A stretch of DNA of 64,000 nucleotides from Rapana venosa. Taxonomy: Eukaryota > Mollusca > Gastropoda > Neogastropoda > Muricidae. The DNA lies in the NCBI GenBank assembly GCA_028751875.1, contig CM054153.1, positions 35,216,275 through 35,280,274 on the forward strand, in the 5' to 3' direction. Position 1 is the first letter of the stretch. The number at the start of each line of letters is the position of its first letter. The notes beneath the pieces were generated by a model. It had not been told where the DNA came from and ran no database searches. It was given only the letters and a program-made list of their open reading frames with translations. Shown here in pieces: positions 44,010 to 54,929 of this stretch. Position numbers and translations under genes: made by a program.

Positions 44010-44689
44010 TTTACGTTATTTATAAATTGTTTCTGAACAGCAGCAAACAAAGTAAATATTTGGTCAACTGTACAGTAACCCTTTTTGAAACCTGCCTGGT
44101 ATTCCCCTGTTATATTATTTAATTCAACCCATTCTGATAATCTTTTGTTTACAATAGAACTATACAGTTTACTCATTATGCTACATAAAGATATTCCTCT
44201 ATAATAATTTGGGTTATTGCTATCACCTTTCTTGTACAGCGGAATAATAATTGACTCTGTCCATTTTTGTGGATAGCTCCCCTGATCAAACAAAGCACTA
44301 AACAATTTAACAAGAAAATCTACTGCTCTGTCTCCTAGGTTTAAAAAAAAATCTTTTATCAATCCATCAGGTCCAGCAGGTTGACCATTTTTTAATTTTC
44401 TTATTGCATCTAGTACTTCCTGTTTTGTGATAGAGTGATCTAAATATTGTGTGTACTGGTTGTCGGGTGTAAACTCACTTTCTTGGTCATCAGAATCAGC
44501 TGTGATTTCCTTTTCCAGTACGTTTTTAAAATGTTCATGCCATTCATCTATTGTAATATTATTCTGATTATACACACGCTTTTTAAGTATGGCTTTAACA
44601 TTTTGCCAAAAGTTCTGTTGATTACTAACTGAATCAGTTACCTGTTTAAACAAAGAATCATAATAACACTTTTTCTTTCTAACTAACAT
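43991..44689 (-). CDS. Beta LINE reverse transcriptase, N-terminal part
   Basis: A 232-codon open frame. DAIRKLKNGQPAGPDGLIKD (about 44,410-44,350) is the RT fingers motif. SIIIPLYKKGDSNNPNYYRG (44,255-44,200), ISLCSIMSKLYSSIVNKRL and GEYQAGFKKGYCTVDQIFTL (44,110-44,050) are canonical RT blocks 1-2. The frame ends at a stop just before the catalytic block, which continues in the overlapping frame 43,458-44,009. One indel near 44,000 explains the split. Confidence 0.75.
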   Translation of the reverse strand: MLVRKKKCYYDSLFKQVTDSVSNQQNFWQNVKAILKKRVYNQNNITIDEWHEHFKNVLEKEITADSDDQESEFTPDNQYTQYLDHSITKQEVLDAIRKLKNGQPAGPDGLIKDFFLNLGDRAVDFLVKLFSALFDQGSYPQKWTESIIIPLYKKGDSNNPNYYRGISLCSIMSKLYSSIVNKRLSEWVELNNITGEYQAGFKKGYCTVDQIFTLFAAVQKQFINNVNCMLPL

Positions 44690-45103
44690 TTTTTCATATT
44701 CTTACCTAGCTATACAATATCTATGTTGATCATAATCTCCCAATATTTTTTTTGCATCTTCTTAATATTTGTCTTACATTTTTTCTTGCATTTTCACACT
44801 CTGTATCAAACCAGTTACTTTTTTATATATATTTTACTCCCTGCAGCACTAACCTTTTGTTTCATGCCTTCAGCAGCATGTTTCATATTTTCATTGAATA
44901 TGTCAAGTGCATCATTCACATTTACATCAAGCATCTCCAATGCATAAGACAATATTTGTTGCACACTATTGAGTACATTTCATTACAATAATCACCAGCA
45001 CAGTCATCCTTCCACATAAATTTTTCAATACACTCCTTTTTCAGTTTGTTTTTCCTTGTGCATCCTGATATGTTTTGAATGTTTATGTGATTATTGAATA
45101 ATA

Positions 45104-45970
45104 ATGCTCTTGACTTGTACATTAAGATACTTGATGCTCAAATACAACCCATTGTTATATGGCACAGAAATTTGGGGACTTGATGCAGCTGTAACACGTT
45201 GTGAATCAGTATACCTCCTTGCTTTAAAGCAGTTTTTAGGCTTAGATAGACGTACACCTAATGATCTTGTTTATAGTGAAACCAATAGATATCCTCTCTC
45301 TGTTAATGGTGCTGTAAGATGTATTAGATATTGGATTAAGATTCTGCATATGGATGAGTGCAGGTTACCTTTTAAGTCTTACAAGATGCTTTATGATCTA
45401 GATGTCAAGGGGAAAAGCACCTGGGCTTCACAAATACGTACCTGTTTATGCAACCTTGGCTTTGGGTTTGTTTGGCTCAATCAAGGTGTCGGAAATTGTA
45501 GAGAGTTTATCAAGGTTTTCAGGCAAAGACTGACTGCCGTTGGCAGCAGTGGAGTGGTCATACACAAAACAGTGAAATATTTCAAATGTACAGAAAATTT
45601 ATAGGTTCACACAATGTCAAACCTTATCTAAAGCTTGATATGGACATACATTTGAAAATAATTATGTCTAAGTTTAGACTTGGTGTATTACACATAAATG
45701 TTCATAAATTTCGATATATACAACAGGACCATGATGACCTCAGGTTGCTATGCAAACAGTGGAAGATGAAGTTCATTTTGTGCTGTGCTGTCCAGTGTTA
45801 GAAGATGTAAGGCAGAATTACACTCCGGTAAAGTATAGTAGACAGCCTAATTTATTTAGATTCTGTCTACTAATGGCATCTAGACACCCTGAGGTTGTGC
45901 GCAGCCTTGCTTTATATTTGTGTAAAGCTTTTAGAATAAGAGATATCTTAGTTTCTGAAGTAAATGTTTA
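45104..45970 (+). pseudogene. Beta LINE C-terminal fragment, opposite orientation
   Basis: Frames 45,104-45,604, 45,586-45,801 and 45,750-45,971 cover LLYGTEIWGLDAAVTRCESV, FLGLDRRTPNDLVYSETNRY, KSTWASQIRTCLCNLGFGFV and WLNQGVGNCREFIKVFRQRL. The knuckle region is EDEVHFVLCCPVLEDVR. This matches the C-terminal half of the minus-strand beta LINE but differs at many residues, so it is a separate subfamily copy and not an inversion product. It begins within four bases of the 5' edge of the minus-strand copy and runs away from it. Confidence 0.7.
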
Positions 45971-46985
45971 AAGATTCTAAACTTCATGAATACACTCTTG
46001 CTGTTACACCTTTTTCAGACACCCCTGAATGGGAAATGAATAAACCAATATTTAACATATTATGTCATACAAATCTATCGAAAAAGGATTCACCTAACAT
46101 CCTTGCCAGCTCAGTGAAATCGCACATTGACACTCAATATTCAGACCACTTAAAAATATACACTGACGGATCAAAACTTGATAACGAACAGGAAGATGAT
46201 GCCTTCGTTATACCAGCTTTTAACATTGAGAAACATACCATATTAATAGTGTCGTTTCTACCTTCACTGCAGAGCTCTTTGCAATACTAATGGCCCTCAG
46301 TTATCTTGTTTCATTATCTCAGCAATATTTAAATATCGTATTATGTGTTGATTCTAAATCTGTGTTGTGCGGGTTAAATCCCTTAAATCAAAATACACGA
46401 CTAGAAATGATTACTAAAATCAAACATGTTGTTCATCTACTATCCCAGAATGGCACTGGCGTTACTTTTTGCTGGGTGCCTTCTCACTGTGGGATCATTT
46501 CTAATGAATGGGTCGATAGAGCTGGGCAACCAGAAGCAGCAATATTGAAGGATTACTTTTAGTTAATATCTCCGTAGTCTTGCATGAGGGCTATGAACTT
46601 TTAAAGTATATATCCTATAGTACGGGAAGGCTGCAAGATTCTTATTGCTATTACTTTGAAAATTACCTAAATATGACGTTTGTAAATCCACTAAACCTCT
46701 CTACACAAAGCCATCTATGTCTGTTTCCAGACAAATTTCAAGCTTGGTTTATACATTCCGTTTGAATGCCCTTCGAACAAAATATTGAAAGAACACACTA
46801 TGCATGTGTGGAAAACAAATTAATGTTAGGCACCTGCTAACTGGTTGTCCTAGAATCAAAGAAATCATTTCTATCACACTGAAAGAGTCACCTGCAACGC
46901 TTAAAAATATCCTAAACAATGATATACTTCACTGCAGAAATTCTGAATGCCTGCTAGGTAGTCCAGTTGGTATCTTTCTGTGATT
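45971..46985 (+). pseudogene. Gamma LINE RNase H and C-terminal zinc knuckle fragment
   Basis: Plus-strand frames show the RNase H blocks in order. LKIYTDGSKLDN (46,152-46,185) has the first Asp; AELFAILMALSYL (46,265-46,305, frameshifted) has the Glu; IVLCVDSKSVLCGL (46,335-46,375) has the second Asp; VTFCWVPSHCGIISNEWVDR (46,460-46,522) has the His and last Asp. A terminal CMCGKQINVRHLLTGCP cluster (46,803-46,855) follows. The residues resemble the RNase H of the LINE at 27.9-31.3 kb. It has no RT upstream and joins beta LINE sequence directly at about 45,970. Confidence 0.7.
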
Positions 46986-47316
46986 GATCATTCTGTTTGA
47001 AAATCAGTCATTTATGACTTGTTCTGTATACCTCATCAATCGCCTTTTTTCCACTTTGCGCACATATCCACATTATTTTGTGTAAACAATTCCATAGTCC
47101 AAATCTGTATGCATGTTATAGTTCTATTGTTAGTTAATTGCGGAGTTCTATTCTAGCTGTTATTATTGACTCGTAGATTTGGAAAAAAATGTTCTTGATT
47201 TTTCACCCTATAGTCATAATATCATATATAACATCATAATAACATCATAATAAAAGTGAAGTTGTTTTCTCCTTTAGTTCGCCTTATCAGTTTGTTTCAT
47301 AGGCTGTTAAATCGGC
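46986..47316. other. AT-rich spacer
   Basis: Nothing recognised apart from short ATCATAATAACATCATAAT-type repetition near 47,218-47,250. Confidence 0.4.
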
Positions 47317-47413
47317 ACACACACAACCACACCCACACCCACCCACACACATCCACACACACACACACACACACACGCACACACACACGAACGCACGCAC
47401 ACACACACGAACA
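47317..47413. repeat. (CA)n tract with ACGCAC interruptions
   Basis: CACACA units, imperfect, lie just beyond the 3' end of the minus-strand delta LINE. Confidence 0.9.
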
Positions 47414-47424
47414 CACGCTCTTCT

Positions 47425-50350
47425 TTCTTCTTCTTTTTCCTTCATCTGCCGCTGGTGCCCTTCGGCGTCGCGGGGAGACACAGACGTCTGTCTGCAGCTA
47501 GGCGGGAGGCTTGATGTAGTGACAGGTCATGGACTCGAAGGGTGTCAGCCACGGAGTCGCTCCCGTCTCCTTGGTCTACCTCTGGCTTTCCAGCCATTGT
47601 ATTTGATGGTGTATGCCCGTAGGGCTGGTTGGTTGGGCGGCATTCTAGTGAGGTGACCAAACCACCTGATCCTTTGTTGTTCGATATGGTGGAGAATTGG
47701 TGTTAGTCCAACCATGTCTCTGATCACCTCATTCTTGATCTTGTCGCGTCTGGTCTTGTTGACAGCTTTTCTCAGGCAGCGCATTTCACATGTGACCAGT
47801 TTTCTCTCTAAGGCTTTTGTTAGGGCCCATGTCTGACACTGGTATGTGAGTGTTGGAACGAAGATGGCGTTGATGAGTTTTGCCTTGGTGCTCATTGGGA
47901 TGCTGGGATGTTTTAGAAGGGGGGCAAGTTGGTAACTGACTGCGTTCGCTTTCTGGCATCTGTTTCTATCTCTCTGTCCAATTTTCCATCTTCAGTGAAG
48001 AGGCTGCCAAGGTATTTAAATTCTTTGGTCTGTTTCAGCTGGGTGCCGTTGATGTTGATGTCCAGCTTTCCTGGATTTCTGCTGACAGACATAACTTCTG
48101 TTTTGGTGATACTGATCTTCTTTTTTTATCCCTTCCCCAGCTTGTTTTGAGTTGGCTGTGTGTTCTTGAAGAGCTGTTTGTTTGATTCATCGGGGACGGT
48201 CATCAGCAAAAAAGTTTTTTTCAGGGCCCCTCGGGTTTGGGGTTGGTTTCCTTTTAATCTGGTCCATGTATACGAAGGAAGGGGGGGAGGTACCATCTTG
48301 CCTGACCCCTGTGAACCCGGGGAACCAGTGGATGTCCTGGCTGTTCGGACTGCGCTCATCTTTTTGGCAAGATTGCTCTAAATGTTATAAAGCAACTCCC
48401 CCTTCACGTGAAAGCCCGGGATCTTCAAGCTTGTCTCTGTTGACCGTCAAAAAGCTTTTTTTTTGGTCAACGAATACTGTTGCAGGTCTGGTTTATTCGA
48501 GGGCTTTTCACAAGCTGTGGGATGCGAAAATGGCTCTGGCACCCTCTTCCTTTCCGAAAGCCAAACTGGGCATTGTCAGTGGTGTTTGCTTTGGTCTTGT
48601 GCGCTTTTCCAAATCTTTGATACATTTTCCCTACTGGCCAAAGGAAATGCCTCGTAGGTCTGCAGTCTCTCTTGCTGCCCTTCTTTTTTCCCAAATTTGG
48701 CACCACTTTGCATTTTGCCAGTCCATTGGTACTTTCCTCTTTTCCCGTTTTCTGAAATGATGGTGAGCCACTTAACTCCCTTTCCTCCGCGCAAGGAGGC
48801 TTCAGTTGTTATGCCGCATCCCCTCCGCTTTGCCCTTGGGTTTTAAATTGCTTTTCTTGTTTCAGTTAAAGGTTTTGGGGGCTCTAACTGGTCTTTGTAG
48901 CGGGTGAGAACTGCGACTGGAATTGTACTCCCGATGGGGTTTTAAAAAATCTTTAAAAAGTCTTCCATCGTTTCAGAAATTCCTCTTCTTGTGCATGCCT
49001 CTCCATTTGCACATTCACTAGTTTTGGATTGAATGGCTCATCTCTTACTCTCATCGTCTTCACACTTTGAAAAATTCTCTTGGGGAGTTCTTGCAAATTT
49101 CGCTTAACTTCTCTCCATAAGTCGCCCAAGATTGTTCTTTGGAGGCTTGCACAACACGATTACTATGTCTTCTTGCGATTCTGTACTTGACGTAGCCCTC
49201 TTCTGTCTTGGTCTTGACCCAAGCTTTATATAGCTGCTTTTTTTTCTTGATGGCTTCCTTCACCTCTTGGTTCCACCAAGCTTAGCTTTCCTGTTATTAC
49301 CTCCACATTTCTTTGTCCCGCAAACTTCCCTTAAGGTGTTCAAGAGAGCTGGCTTGAAGGTGTCCCAGACTTGCTCCATGTTGAGAGGTGTTGTATCAAT
49401 GGGGTCAAGTTTCACCTTGATAGCACTGTGAATCTTTTCTTGCACTTCTTTCTCTCCAGTTTGAGGAGTTGATCTTTTCAGGCTGGTTCTTCCTAGAAGT
49501 TGTTATTTTTTTCTTCTGAGTACTGGAGGCTAGAATGACAGGCCGGTGGTCAGTGTCAAGGTTGGCATTGGGATAGCTTTTGAGTCTTTGATGGCGTAAC
49601 GTGTTCTAGATCTTGCAAGTATAAAGTCGATTTGAGACGAGATGTTGAGATCGTTCCATTTGTACCAGGTGTAAATTTGGGAGGCTCGATGTTGGAAAAA
49701 AGGTGTTGGTGATGATCAGATCATGCTCTGCACATAGTTCCAGCACATGGTTCCCATTGTAATTACAAGGTGTTCTGTGGTCACTGTGGGGTCCAAGATG
49801 TTTTGTCCACGGGTTTCTTCTCTCCCAACTCTGCCGTTGAAATCACCCATGACATACAGGTCCTCTTCGTCAGGGTGCTGTTGATGAGGTCGGAGAGCTC
49901 TTGATAGAATGAGTCTTTCTCCTCTTCTGAGTACGAATCATTACACGGTGCATATACTTGGATATAGTAGACAATTTTGTTGGACTTTCTTACACCGATT
50001 TAATCAGTCTTTCTGATATATGTTCTATACTCATGAGATTCTTTGCTATGTCTGGGTGTAGGATGAATCCCACACCATGCATTGCTCTCTGGTCTTTCCT
50101 GACTCCACTCCAGATGAGAACAAAGTTGAATGGATTTCTTTCGTTCCTTCTCCTTTCTTCCTAGTGTCTGAAATGCCCATGATGGAGATCTTTCTTTGGT
50201 CATGAATTCCACAATTTCTGGTTCCTTGTTTGTTAGGCCGCAGGTGTTCCATGTTCCAATGTAGTCACTGTTCCTGTCTCGATGTCCGTTTCCCTTGCGA
50301 GGTCGTTTTCCGTTGGTATCCGTCCGTTTATGTCTCTTTTAAGTTTTCTT
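47425..50350 (-). mobile_element. LINE group delta, left-arm copy (endonuclease and RT)
   Basis: The element runs leftward from about 50,350. EN pieces include ISIMGISDTRKKGEGTKEIH (50,190-50,130), VMGDFNGRVG (about 49,855-49,825), IDFILA (49,640-49,620) and DTDHRPVIL (49,560-49,535). The RT runs from about 48,900; FGFRKGRGC is at 48,570-48,540, and an FFADD-like box lies near 48,205. The C-terminal region is clean: NAIFVPTLTYQCQTWALTKA (47,870-47,810), MRCLRKAVNKTRRDKIKNEV and IRWFGHLTRMPPNQPALRAY (47,690-47,615). A GAAGGAAAAAGAAGAAGAAA-type tail ends it near 47,425. The copy is frameshifted in EN and RT, more so than its right-arm partner. Confidence 0.8.
47545..47895 (-). CDS. Delta LINE ORF2 C-terminal part
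   Basis: A 116-codon open frame holding the thumb and C-terminal region: STKAKLINAIFVPTLTYQCQ, LVTCEMRCLRKAVNKTRRDK, DMVGLTPILHHIEQQRIRWF and GWKARGRPRRRERLRG. RIRWFGHL and a KARGRPRRR-type basic end are typical of endonuclease/RT LINEs. It lies outside the inverted-repeat part visible in this window. Confidence 0.65.
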   Translation of the reverse strand: MSTKAKLINAIFVPTLTYQCQTWALTKALERKLVTCEMRCLRKAVNKTRRDKIKNEVIRDMVGLTPILHHIEQQRIRWFGHLTRMPPNQPALRAYTIKYNGWKARGRPRRRERLRG

Positions 50351-50469
50351 AGCGTTGTTAAAATCCACTGTCGGCTTGCTAGGCCAGTCACAGCTTCACC
50401 AGAGCCCCGTTAGCCAGCTTAAACCTGTTTCCTTTTTCCCACACGGGGAAACGAGGGTTTGGACTTTGG

Positions 50470-50753
50470 GAAACGAACACACGCACACACACATAAACAC
50501 ATGTACAGGCACACAACAGGCAGGTACATACACATACACTCACACGTTTGCAGGCAAGCACGCTCGCGCACACACAAAATATAAGTACACGAAACGCGCG
50601 CACACACTCACACACACGCACACCCCCACATCACACAAACACACACACACAAATCTCACACACAGTCACACACAATCACACACAATCATACACAAAGACA
50701 TACACACTCAAACAGGGCATGCACCCGATGCTCACGCGCTTACAATTTCACGC

Positions 50754-50804
<51 letters not shown>

Positions 50805-50840
50805 CTCCCCTCTCTCTCTCTCTCTCCCTCTCTCTGTCTG
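50470..50840. repeat. CA-rich tract followed by (CT)n
   Basis: About 250 bases of interrupted CACACA units, 45 bases of unique sequence, then a CT run from 50,755. Mirrored at 61,358-61,735. Confidence 0.9.
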
Positions 50841-50989
50841 TCTTCTATCTCACACAGCCCCAACCATGTGAGGGAACTGAACGGGGTGTGCTGTTAGTAA
50901 GCTGCTGCAAATTTTTGCATTTAGCTTCAAAATGCAGTTACTGCCTCCAGCAACTGTAAAAACAACTTTAAAAGCCCTGTGATCGACAC

Positions 50990-51990
50990 GTGGAAATCGA
51001 GTTGGAAAGTCGCAGGGGAGAGTGCCAGCTGACAAGTCAGTGTCAACAGAAATGGCGACCAGTGCTGAACCATAACTCCGAGTTCAGTACTATCGCAAAA
51101 AGCCCCCATGTCAAATCCGTCGCGACCTCCAAAGAAGCAGAGAACACCAAGAAAGACAGGCAAGTCGCCAATGTGACAATGACAGTGTCTTGGAAGAGCC
51201 GTTCTTGTGTAACATTGACTCCCTGCTTGATGTGGAAACAGAAGAAAAACAAACCAGTGTGTACACAGAGCTGTGTGTCAGCAGTGCAGTGAATGCCTCG
51301 GCCACACCAGATTCACTTGATCTACTGTGTGATCCAGCAACAGACAGCAAGAACGGTGTGTCTTTTGAGGCATCTGATGTGCAGGAAGAGCTGACAGTTG
51401 GCTGCACAGTGGATGACTATGATACTGGTATTGTGAAACAGTGTGTGCCTACTCTAACTGACAAACGTGTGCAGCTTTGATTATAGGACAGCAAGAGAAA
51501 CACACGAAACACGGTTTCGAAAGGTTGTGGTACATAGTTCAGGCGATCAAATATTGTGATGTGTGAATCAGATGACATCGCCCTGGAATATCTTGTAATG
51601 GAGATACTGGCGAGGAATCTAAGTGTGTGTTTCTGGTACATCAAGCAAGAAGAGAAAAACATGTTGCCAGAAGAACGTGTCAGGCTTGCCAGACTTCGTA
51701 AATGGAAGCAGCTCCTAACACACAACAGGCAGAGACAGTGGAGCATGCTGATTGAGAATTACATCATCTTCAGGACCTGATCCAGTTTTACATGGGCTGA
51801 CTTCGCTGGAAAAGGAAAGGCTGTTTTGAAAATTGAGACACCAACAATAATATATCAATCTTGATGTACATACCACTACTGCCATGGTTTCCATGTCATT
51901 GTAATCGCGTCACGTTCGATATTGTTTGTTACTGTGCCACAGGCTATATGGCTTGATTGCTAAATAGCAATAAATTTTGTCAATTGTCAA
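50990..51990 (+). CDS. Unrecognised protein locus, left-arm copy
   Basis: One frame reads YYRKKPPCQIRRDLQRSREH (from about 51,090) through EEPFLCNIDSLLDVETEEKQ, SFEASDVQEELTVGCTVDDY and KQCVPTLTDKRVQL (stop 51,478). In the next frame coding-like sequence continues with CSFDYRTARETHETRF, CESDDIALEY, FWYIKQEEKNMLPEERVRLA and RLRKWKQLLTHNRQRQWSML, ending at TGA 51,780. The basic start, acidic middle and Arg/Lys-rich end suggest a nucleic-acid-associated or retroelement ORF1-like protein, but I do not recognise the family. A 3' UTR follows with AATAAA at 51,970 and three TTGTCAA-like heptamers. It lies divergently from the delta LINE. It could instead be the last exon of a host gene. Confidence 0.4.
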
Positions 51991-52082
51991 TTGTCTATCT
52001 CTCACACACACACTCACACGCACCTACACACACACATACAAACTCACGTACACGCACACACACACTCACTCACTCACACTTC

Positions 52083-52205
52083 GCCAAAAGCCTTCATTTG
52101 ATACCTTCAAATCCAGCCTCAAACACACTTTTTTCCTACCTGAGACTTTCCCTTATATCTGTCCCTAATTTTCAACAGCATCCTTCACGCCCTAAGTGTG
52201 TTCGC

Positions 52206-52252
<47 letters not shown>

Positions 52253-52422
52253 TGCGAGCAAGCACATGGATTTGAAATCTGTTGTTCATTATGTTGAAGG
52301 AGAGCTGCATGCGTGTAAATGATTTGAGTGCAAGCGCTTCTACTTGTCTGTTGTTGTTTTTTTTACAAGATTCAGCGCTATATAAATTCCAAATATTATT
52401 ATTATTATAATTATTATTATTT

Positions 52423-52450
<28 letters not shown>
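52083..52450 (+). mobile_element. L2-like LINE 3' end, left-arm copy
   Basis: CTTCATTTGATACCTTCAAA, TCCAGCCTCAAACACACTTT and CCTACCTGAGACTTTCCC encode the FDTFKSSLKHTFFLPETF-type end of an L2/CR1 RT. A (GT)n run (52,208-52,248), GATTTGAGTGCAAGCGCTTC, TACAAGATTCAGCGCTATAT and an (ATT)n tail follow. The same 3' end occurs at 20,165-20,520 and 59,732-60,120. Confidence 0.8.
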
Positions 52451-52453
<3 letters not shown>

Positions 52454-52517
52454 TGCATCACTATTTAATGGAAGGACGTAAAATTGAACTAACAGGCACA
52501 CAGACACACACAGACAC

Positions 52518-52522
52518 ATTAT

Positions 52523-52589
<67 letters not shown>

Positions 52590-52590
52590 T
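52518..52590. repeat. (AT)n microsatellite
   Basis: A nearly perfect AT run of about 70 bases. Confidence 0.95.
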
Positions 52591-52594
52591 ATAT

Positions 52595-52866
52595 ATTAAA
52601 TAAAGTAAAGGTGTCCCATAACCTATAAGGTCGTAGTGGAGCGAGGCGTCTGAGACCTCATTTCTCAAGAGGCCAGCATATTGAGGACGGCGCCCATCTC
52701 CTCTCCCTCTCTGCTTTTCCTTCCCTAACCCTAAAGTGGACAGGTACCCATTTACAGCTGGGTGAACTGGGGCACTGTACTGAAGCTAAGGCGCTGAAAC
52801 GGTCACCCATCCAACCATGCTCGATGCTGCTTAACTTGCATGGGGAATAGCGAGTGCTCCGACCAC
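52595..52866 (-). mobile_element. 5S rRNA-derived SINE, copy 2 (best preserved)
   Basis: On the minus strand AAGTTAAGCAGCATCGAGCA, then TGGTTGGATGGGTGACCG, matches the 3' half of animal 5S rRNA with a short deletion between the box A and box C parts. The body reads CCAGTTCACCCAGCTGTAAA, TGGGTACCTGTCCACTTTAG, GAGGAGATGGGCGCCGTCC, GAGGTCTCAGACGCCTCGC and CTACGACCTTATAGGTTATG, ending ACCTTTACTTTATTTAAT. Confidence 0.75.
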
Positions 52867-52902
52867 TGATCGATCGATCGATCGATCGATCTATCCATCT
52901 CT

Positions 52903-52952
<50 letters not shown>

Positions 52953-52967
52953 TCTCTCTCTCTCTCA
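52867..52967. repeat. (GATC)n and (CT)n microsatellites
   Basis: GATCGATC repeats (52,867-52,890) pass into CT runs with small breaks. Confidence 0.95.
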
Positions 52968-53190
52968 CCTTTGGATGAGACTATAAACCGAGGCCCCGTG
53001 TTCGAACGCATGCAGAACATCTTGCGCACACGTTAAATCCTGTTCCGCTTTTCGGAAGAGTAGGTCATTGTGTGCCGGTGAAAACATGACACAATTTACA
53101 AAACCGCATACACACGGGGACTGAATGTAAAAAAGCACATGAGGGCTTATTCCATTATCCTCGATATAAAAGAATAAATAAATAAGATAA
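52968..53190 (+). mobile_element. SINE-A body and tail, 5'-truncated
   Basis: CCTTTGGATGAGACTATAAA, CCGAGGCCCCGTGTTCGAAC, CATCTTGCGCACACGTTAAA, GGGCTTATTCCATTATCCTC and GATATAAAAGAATAAATAAA match the other SINE-A copies. There is no tRNA head. Confidence 0.8.
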
Positions 53191-53292
53191 ATATCTCTCT
53201 CAGTATCCCTCTCTCTCTCTCTCTTTCTATCTCTCTCTCTATCTCTATATATCTATCTATCTCTCTGTCTATCCCTCTCTATCTATCTATCT

Positions 53293-53340
<48 letters not shown>

Positions 53341-53438
53341 CTATCTATCTATCTATCTATCTCTATCTCTCTCTCTATCTCTACCTATATATATCTCTCT
53401 ATTGATCTCTATCCATCTCTCTTTCTCTCTCCTCTCTC

Positions 53439-53509
<71 letters not shown>

Positions 53510-53625
53510 CTCTCTCTCTCTCTATCTATCTATCTCTATGTATCTATCTATTATCTCTCTATCTCTCTATCTCTTCTATCTATCTATCTATCTATCTATA
53601 TCTCTCTCTCTATCTCTCTATACTG
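53191..53625. repeat. Long (CTAT)n / (CT)n microsatellite block
   Basis: About 430 bases of CTAT tetranucleotides mixed with CTCT dinucleotides. The longest pure CTAT run is near 53,440-53,508. Confidence 0.95.
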
Positions 53626-53747
53626 GTGTTTGTGCTCTGCCGTGGTGTGCTATGCTTTACTGCATGCAGTACAACAGGGAATTCTTACAGTCTCCAAGAT
53701 CAAACTGAGTGCTGTAGAACCGTCAGTGCCTTGTAATGACAACGACT

Positions 53748-53794
<47 letters not shown>

Positions 53795-53812
53795 ATCGAC
53801 GACGACGACAAG
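53626..53812 (+). repeat. Repeat D, copy 2
   Basis: TGCTATGCTTTACTGCATGC, CAACAGGGAATTCTTACAGT and GTCAGTGCCTTGTAATGACA lead to (GAT)n at 53,747-53,794 and GACGACGAC, as at 32.0 kb. Confidence 0.7.
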
Positions 53813-53869
53813 AACAACAATGACAACAATAATGACGAGAACAATAGTTTCTGTTTGTTGCTGCGTCAT

Positions 53870-54640
53870 CTTCTGATGCCCCCCCGTCCCGCTTTTTCCC
53901 CCCACATTCCAATTCCCCCCCCAATCCCTCCAGTTTGTTTGTCTAATCCCCCGGGGCGGAAGCCACAGGGAGCCCTCATTCAGGCCCCCGTGGGGCCCCA
54001 GCACTGCTGCAGGTCCTTTGGTGGGTTAAATGGGGCTGTTTTTGAGCAACATGCGCAGGACACCACCTACTAAGCCCCCCTAAACGACAGTATTAGTTTT
54101 CGCGGTTTCCCGACGAGGAGTTTTCCCACCCGAGGTGGCAACCACCCCAACCCCTCCAAAGCCTTTCCCCCCGAGCCTCCAACCCCAAAAGGGTTTTGAC
54201 ACAAATTCCACAGGCCCAAAATGTTTTGGGGAACCAAATCTGAGGTCACCATGAACCAAGGGAACTGGGACCACTGAATAGAGGCAATTATTTTTAATTG
54301 CAGATGATCAATGAAATGAGGAGAGTTTATGCTGCTGGGGAAGTGCTTGCTTTGAGATATTGACAGGGTTTTACTCTTCTTCTTTTTAAAAATCCCGGGT
54401 CGCCCGGGCCGGAGAACAACACCGGGGTGTTGGTCAGGTAAATCTGGAACACTCTCAAATCTATCGTTAAAGGGGTGAAGCTCGATGTGTGGTCCCAGTC
54501 TTTCCCATGGCCCACACACATCACACTGGGTAGGAGCCGGCCGGAGCCGAAAACCTATGATCTTTGGGGAAATTTAACTGGGGGACTTCCAGTCCCGAAA
54601 CACAAGGCGCTAACCTTGCGCCTTGGCGGCTGGTTAAGAA
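53870..54640 (-). mobile_element. Repeat C, inverted copy
   Basis: The reverse complement follows 1-830 in order: GCTCCGGCCGGCTCCTACCC, AAGACTGGGACCACACATCG, TCAGTGGTCCCAGTTCCC, GTTGCCACCTCGGGTGGG and CTTAGTAGGTGGTGTCCTGC. The tRNA-like head is worn here. Extra C and G bases in homopolymers are frequent. Confidence 0.65.
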
Positions 54641-54929
54641 AATAACAATAATAACAAAAACAATATAATAAATAATAATGATAAAAAGAAAAAGAAAAAG
54701 AAGAAGAAACCAAAAACGATAATGTAACAAGAAAATAATAACATGATAAACATTTACATTGATAATCATTAACATTAAATTCAACAAGTAGGATGATAAG
54801 TGATGATATAATAACAAGAATAATGATAACTCTTAGAGTAACACTAATGACAATTAAACTAATGATAATAATAGTAACAGTAAAATTACAAATATTGACA
54901 TAAAAATTATAAACCCATTTATGGTGCCT
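54641..54929. other. AT-rich ATA/ATG-type low-complexity DNA
   Basis: AATAATGATAA-style sequence with no gene. A similar AT-rich stretch precedes the other copy of repeat F. Confidence 0.5.

Larger units (their letters stand above)
48258..52450. repeat. Left arm of a 4.2-kb inverted duplication
   Basis: The whole interval matches the reverse complement of 59,732-64,000. Paired coordinates sum to about 112,175-112,260 throughout, for example 49,990 with 62,200 and 51,777 with 60,412. The right partner runs off the window, so the true arm may be longer. Differences are mainly one-base gaps. Confidence 0.9.

Noticed and set aside
42515..45970. Twin-priming inversion of one beta LINE
   Set aside because: Both halves contain the C-terminal region and differ at many residues, so they are two insertions.
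50355..50897. 180-codon plus-strand frame (mirrored at 61,297-61,833)
   Set aside because: Mostly CA and CT microsatellite translation upstream of the delta LINE.
52790..52866. 5S rRNA gene or pseudogene
   Set aside because: Only the 3' half is present, and the same half is joined to the same body at three loci, so it is a SINE head.
53402..54073. 223-codon plus-strand frame
   Set aside because: It is a translation of the CTAT/CT microsatellite joined to GAT repeats and repeat C.
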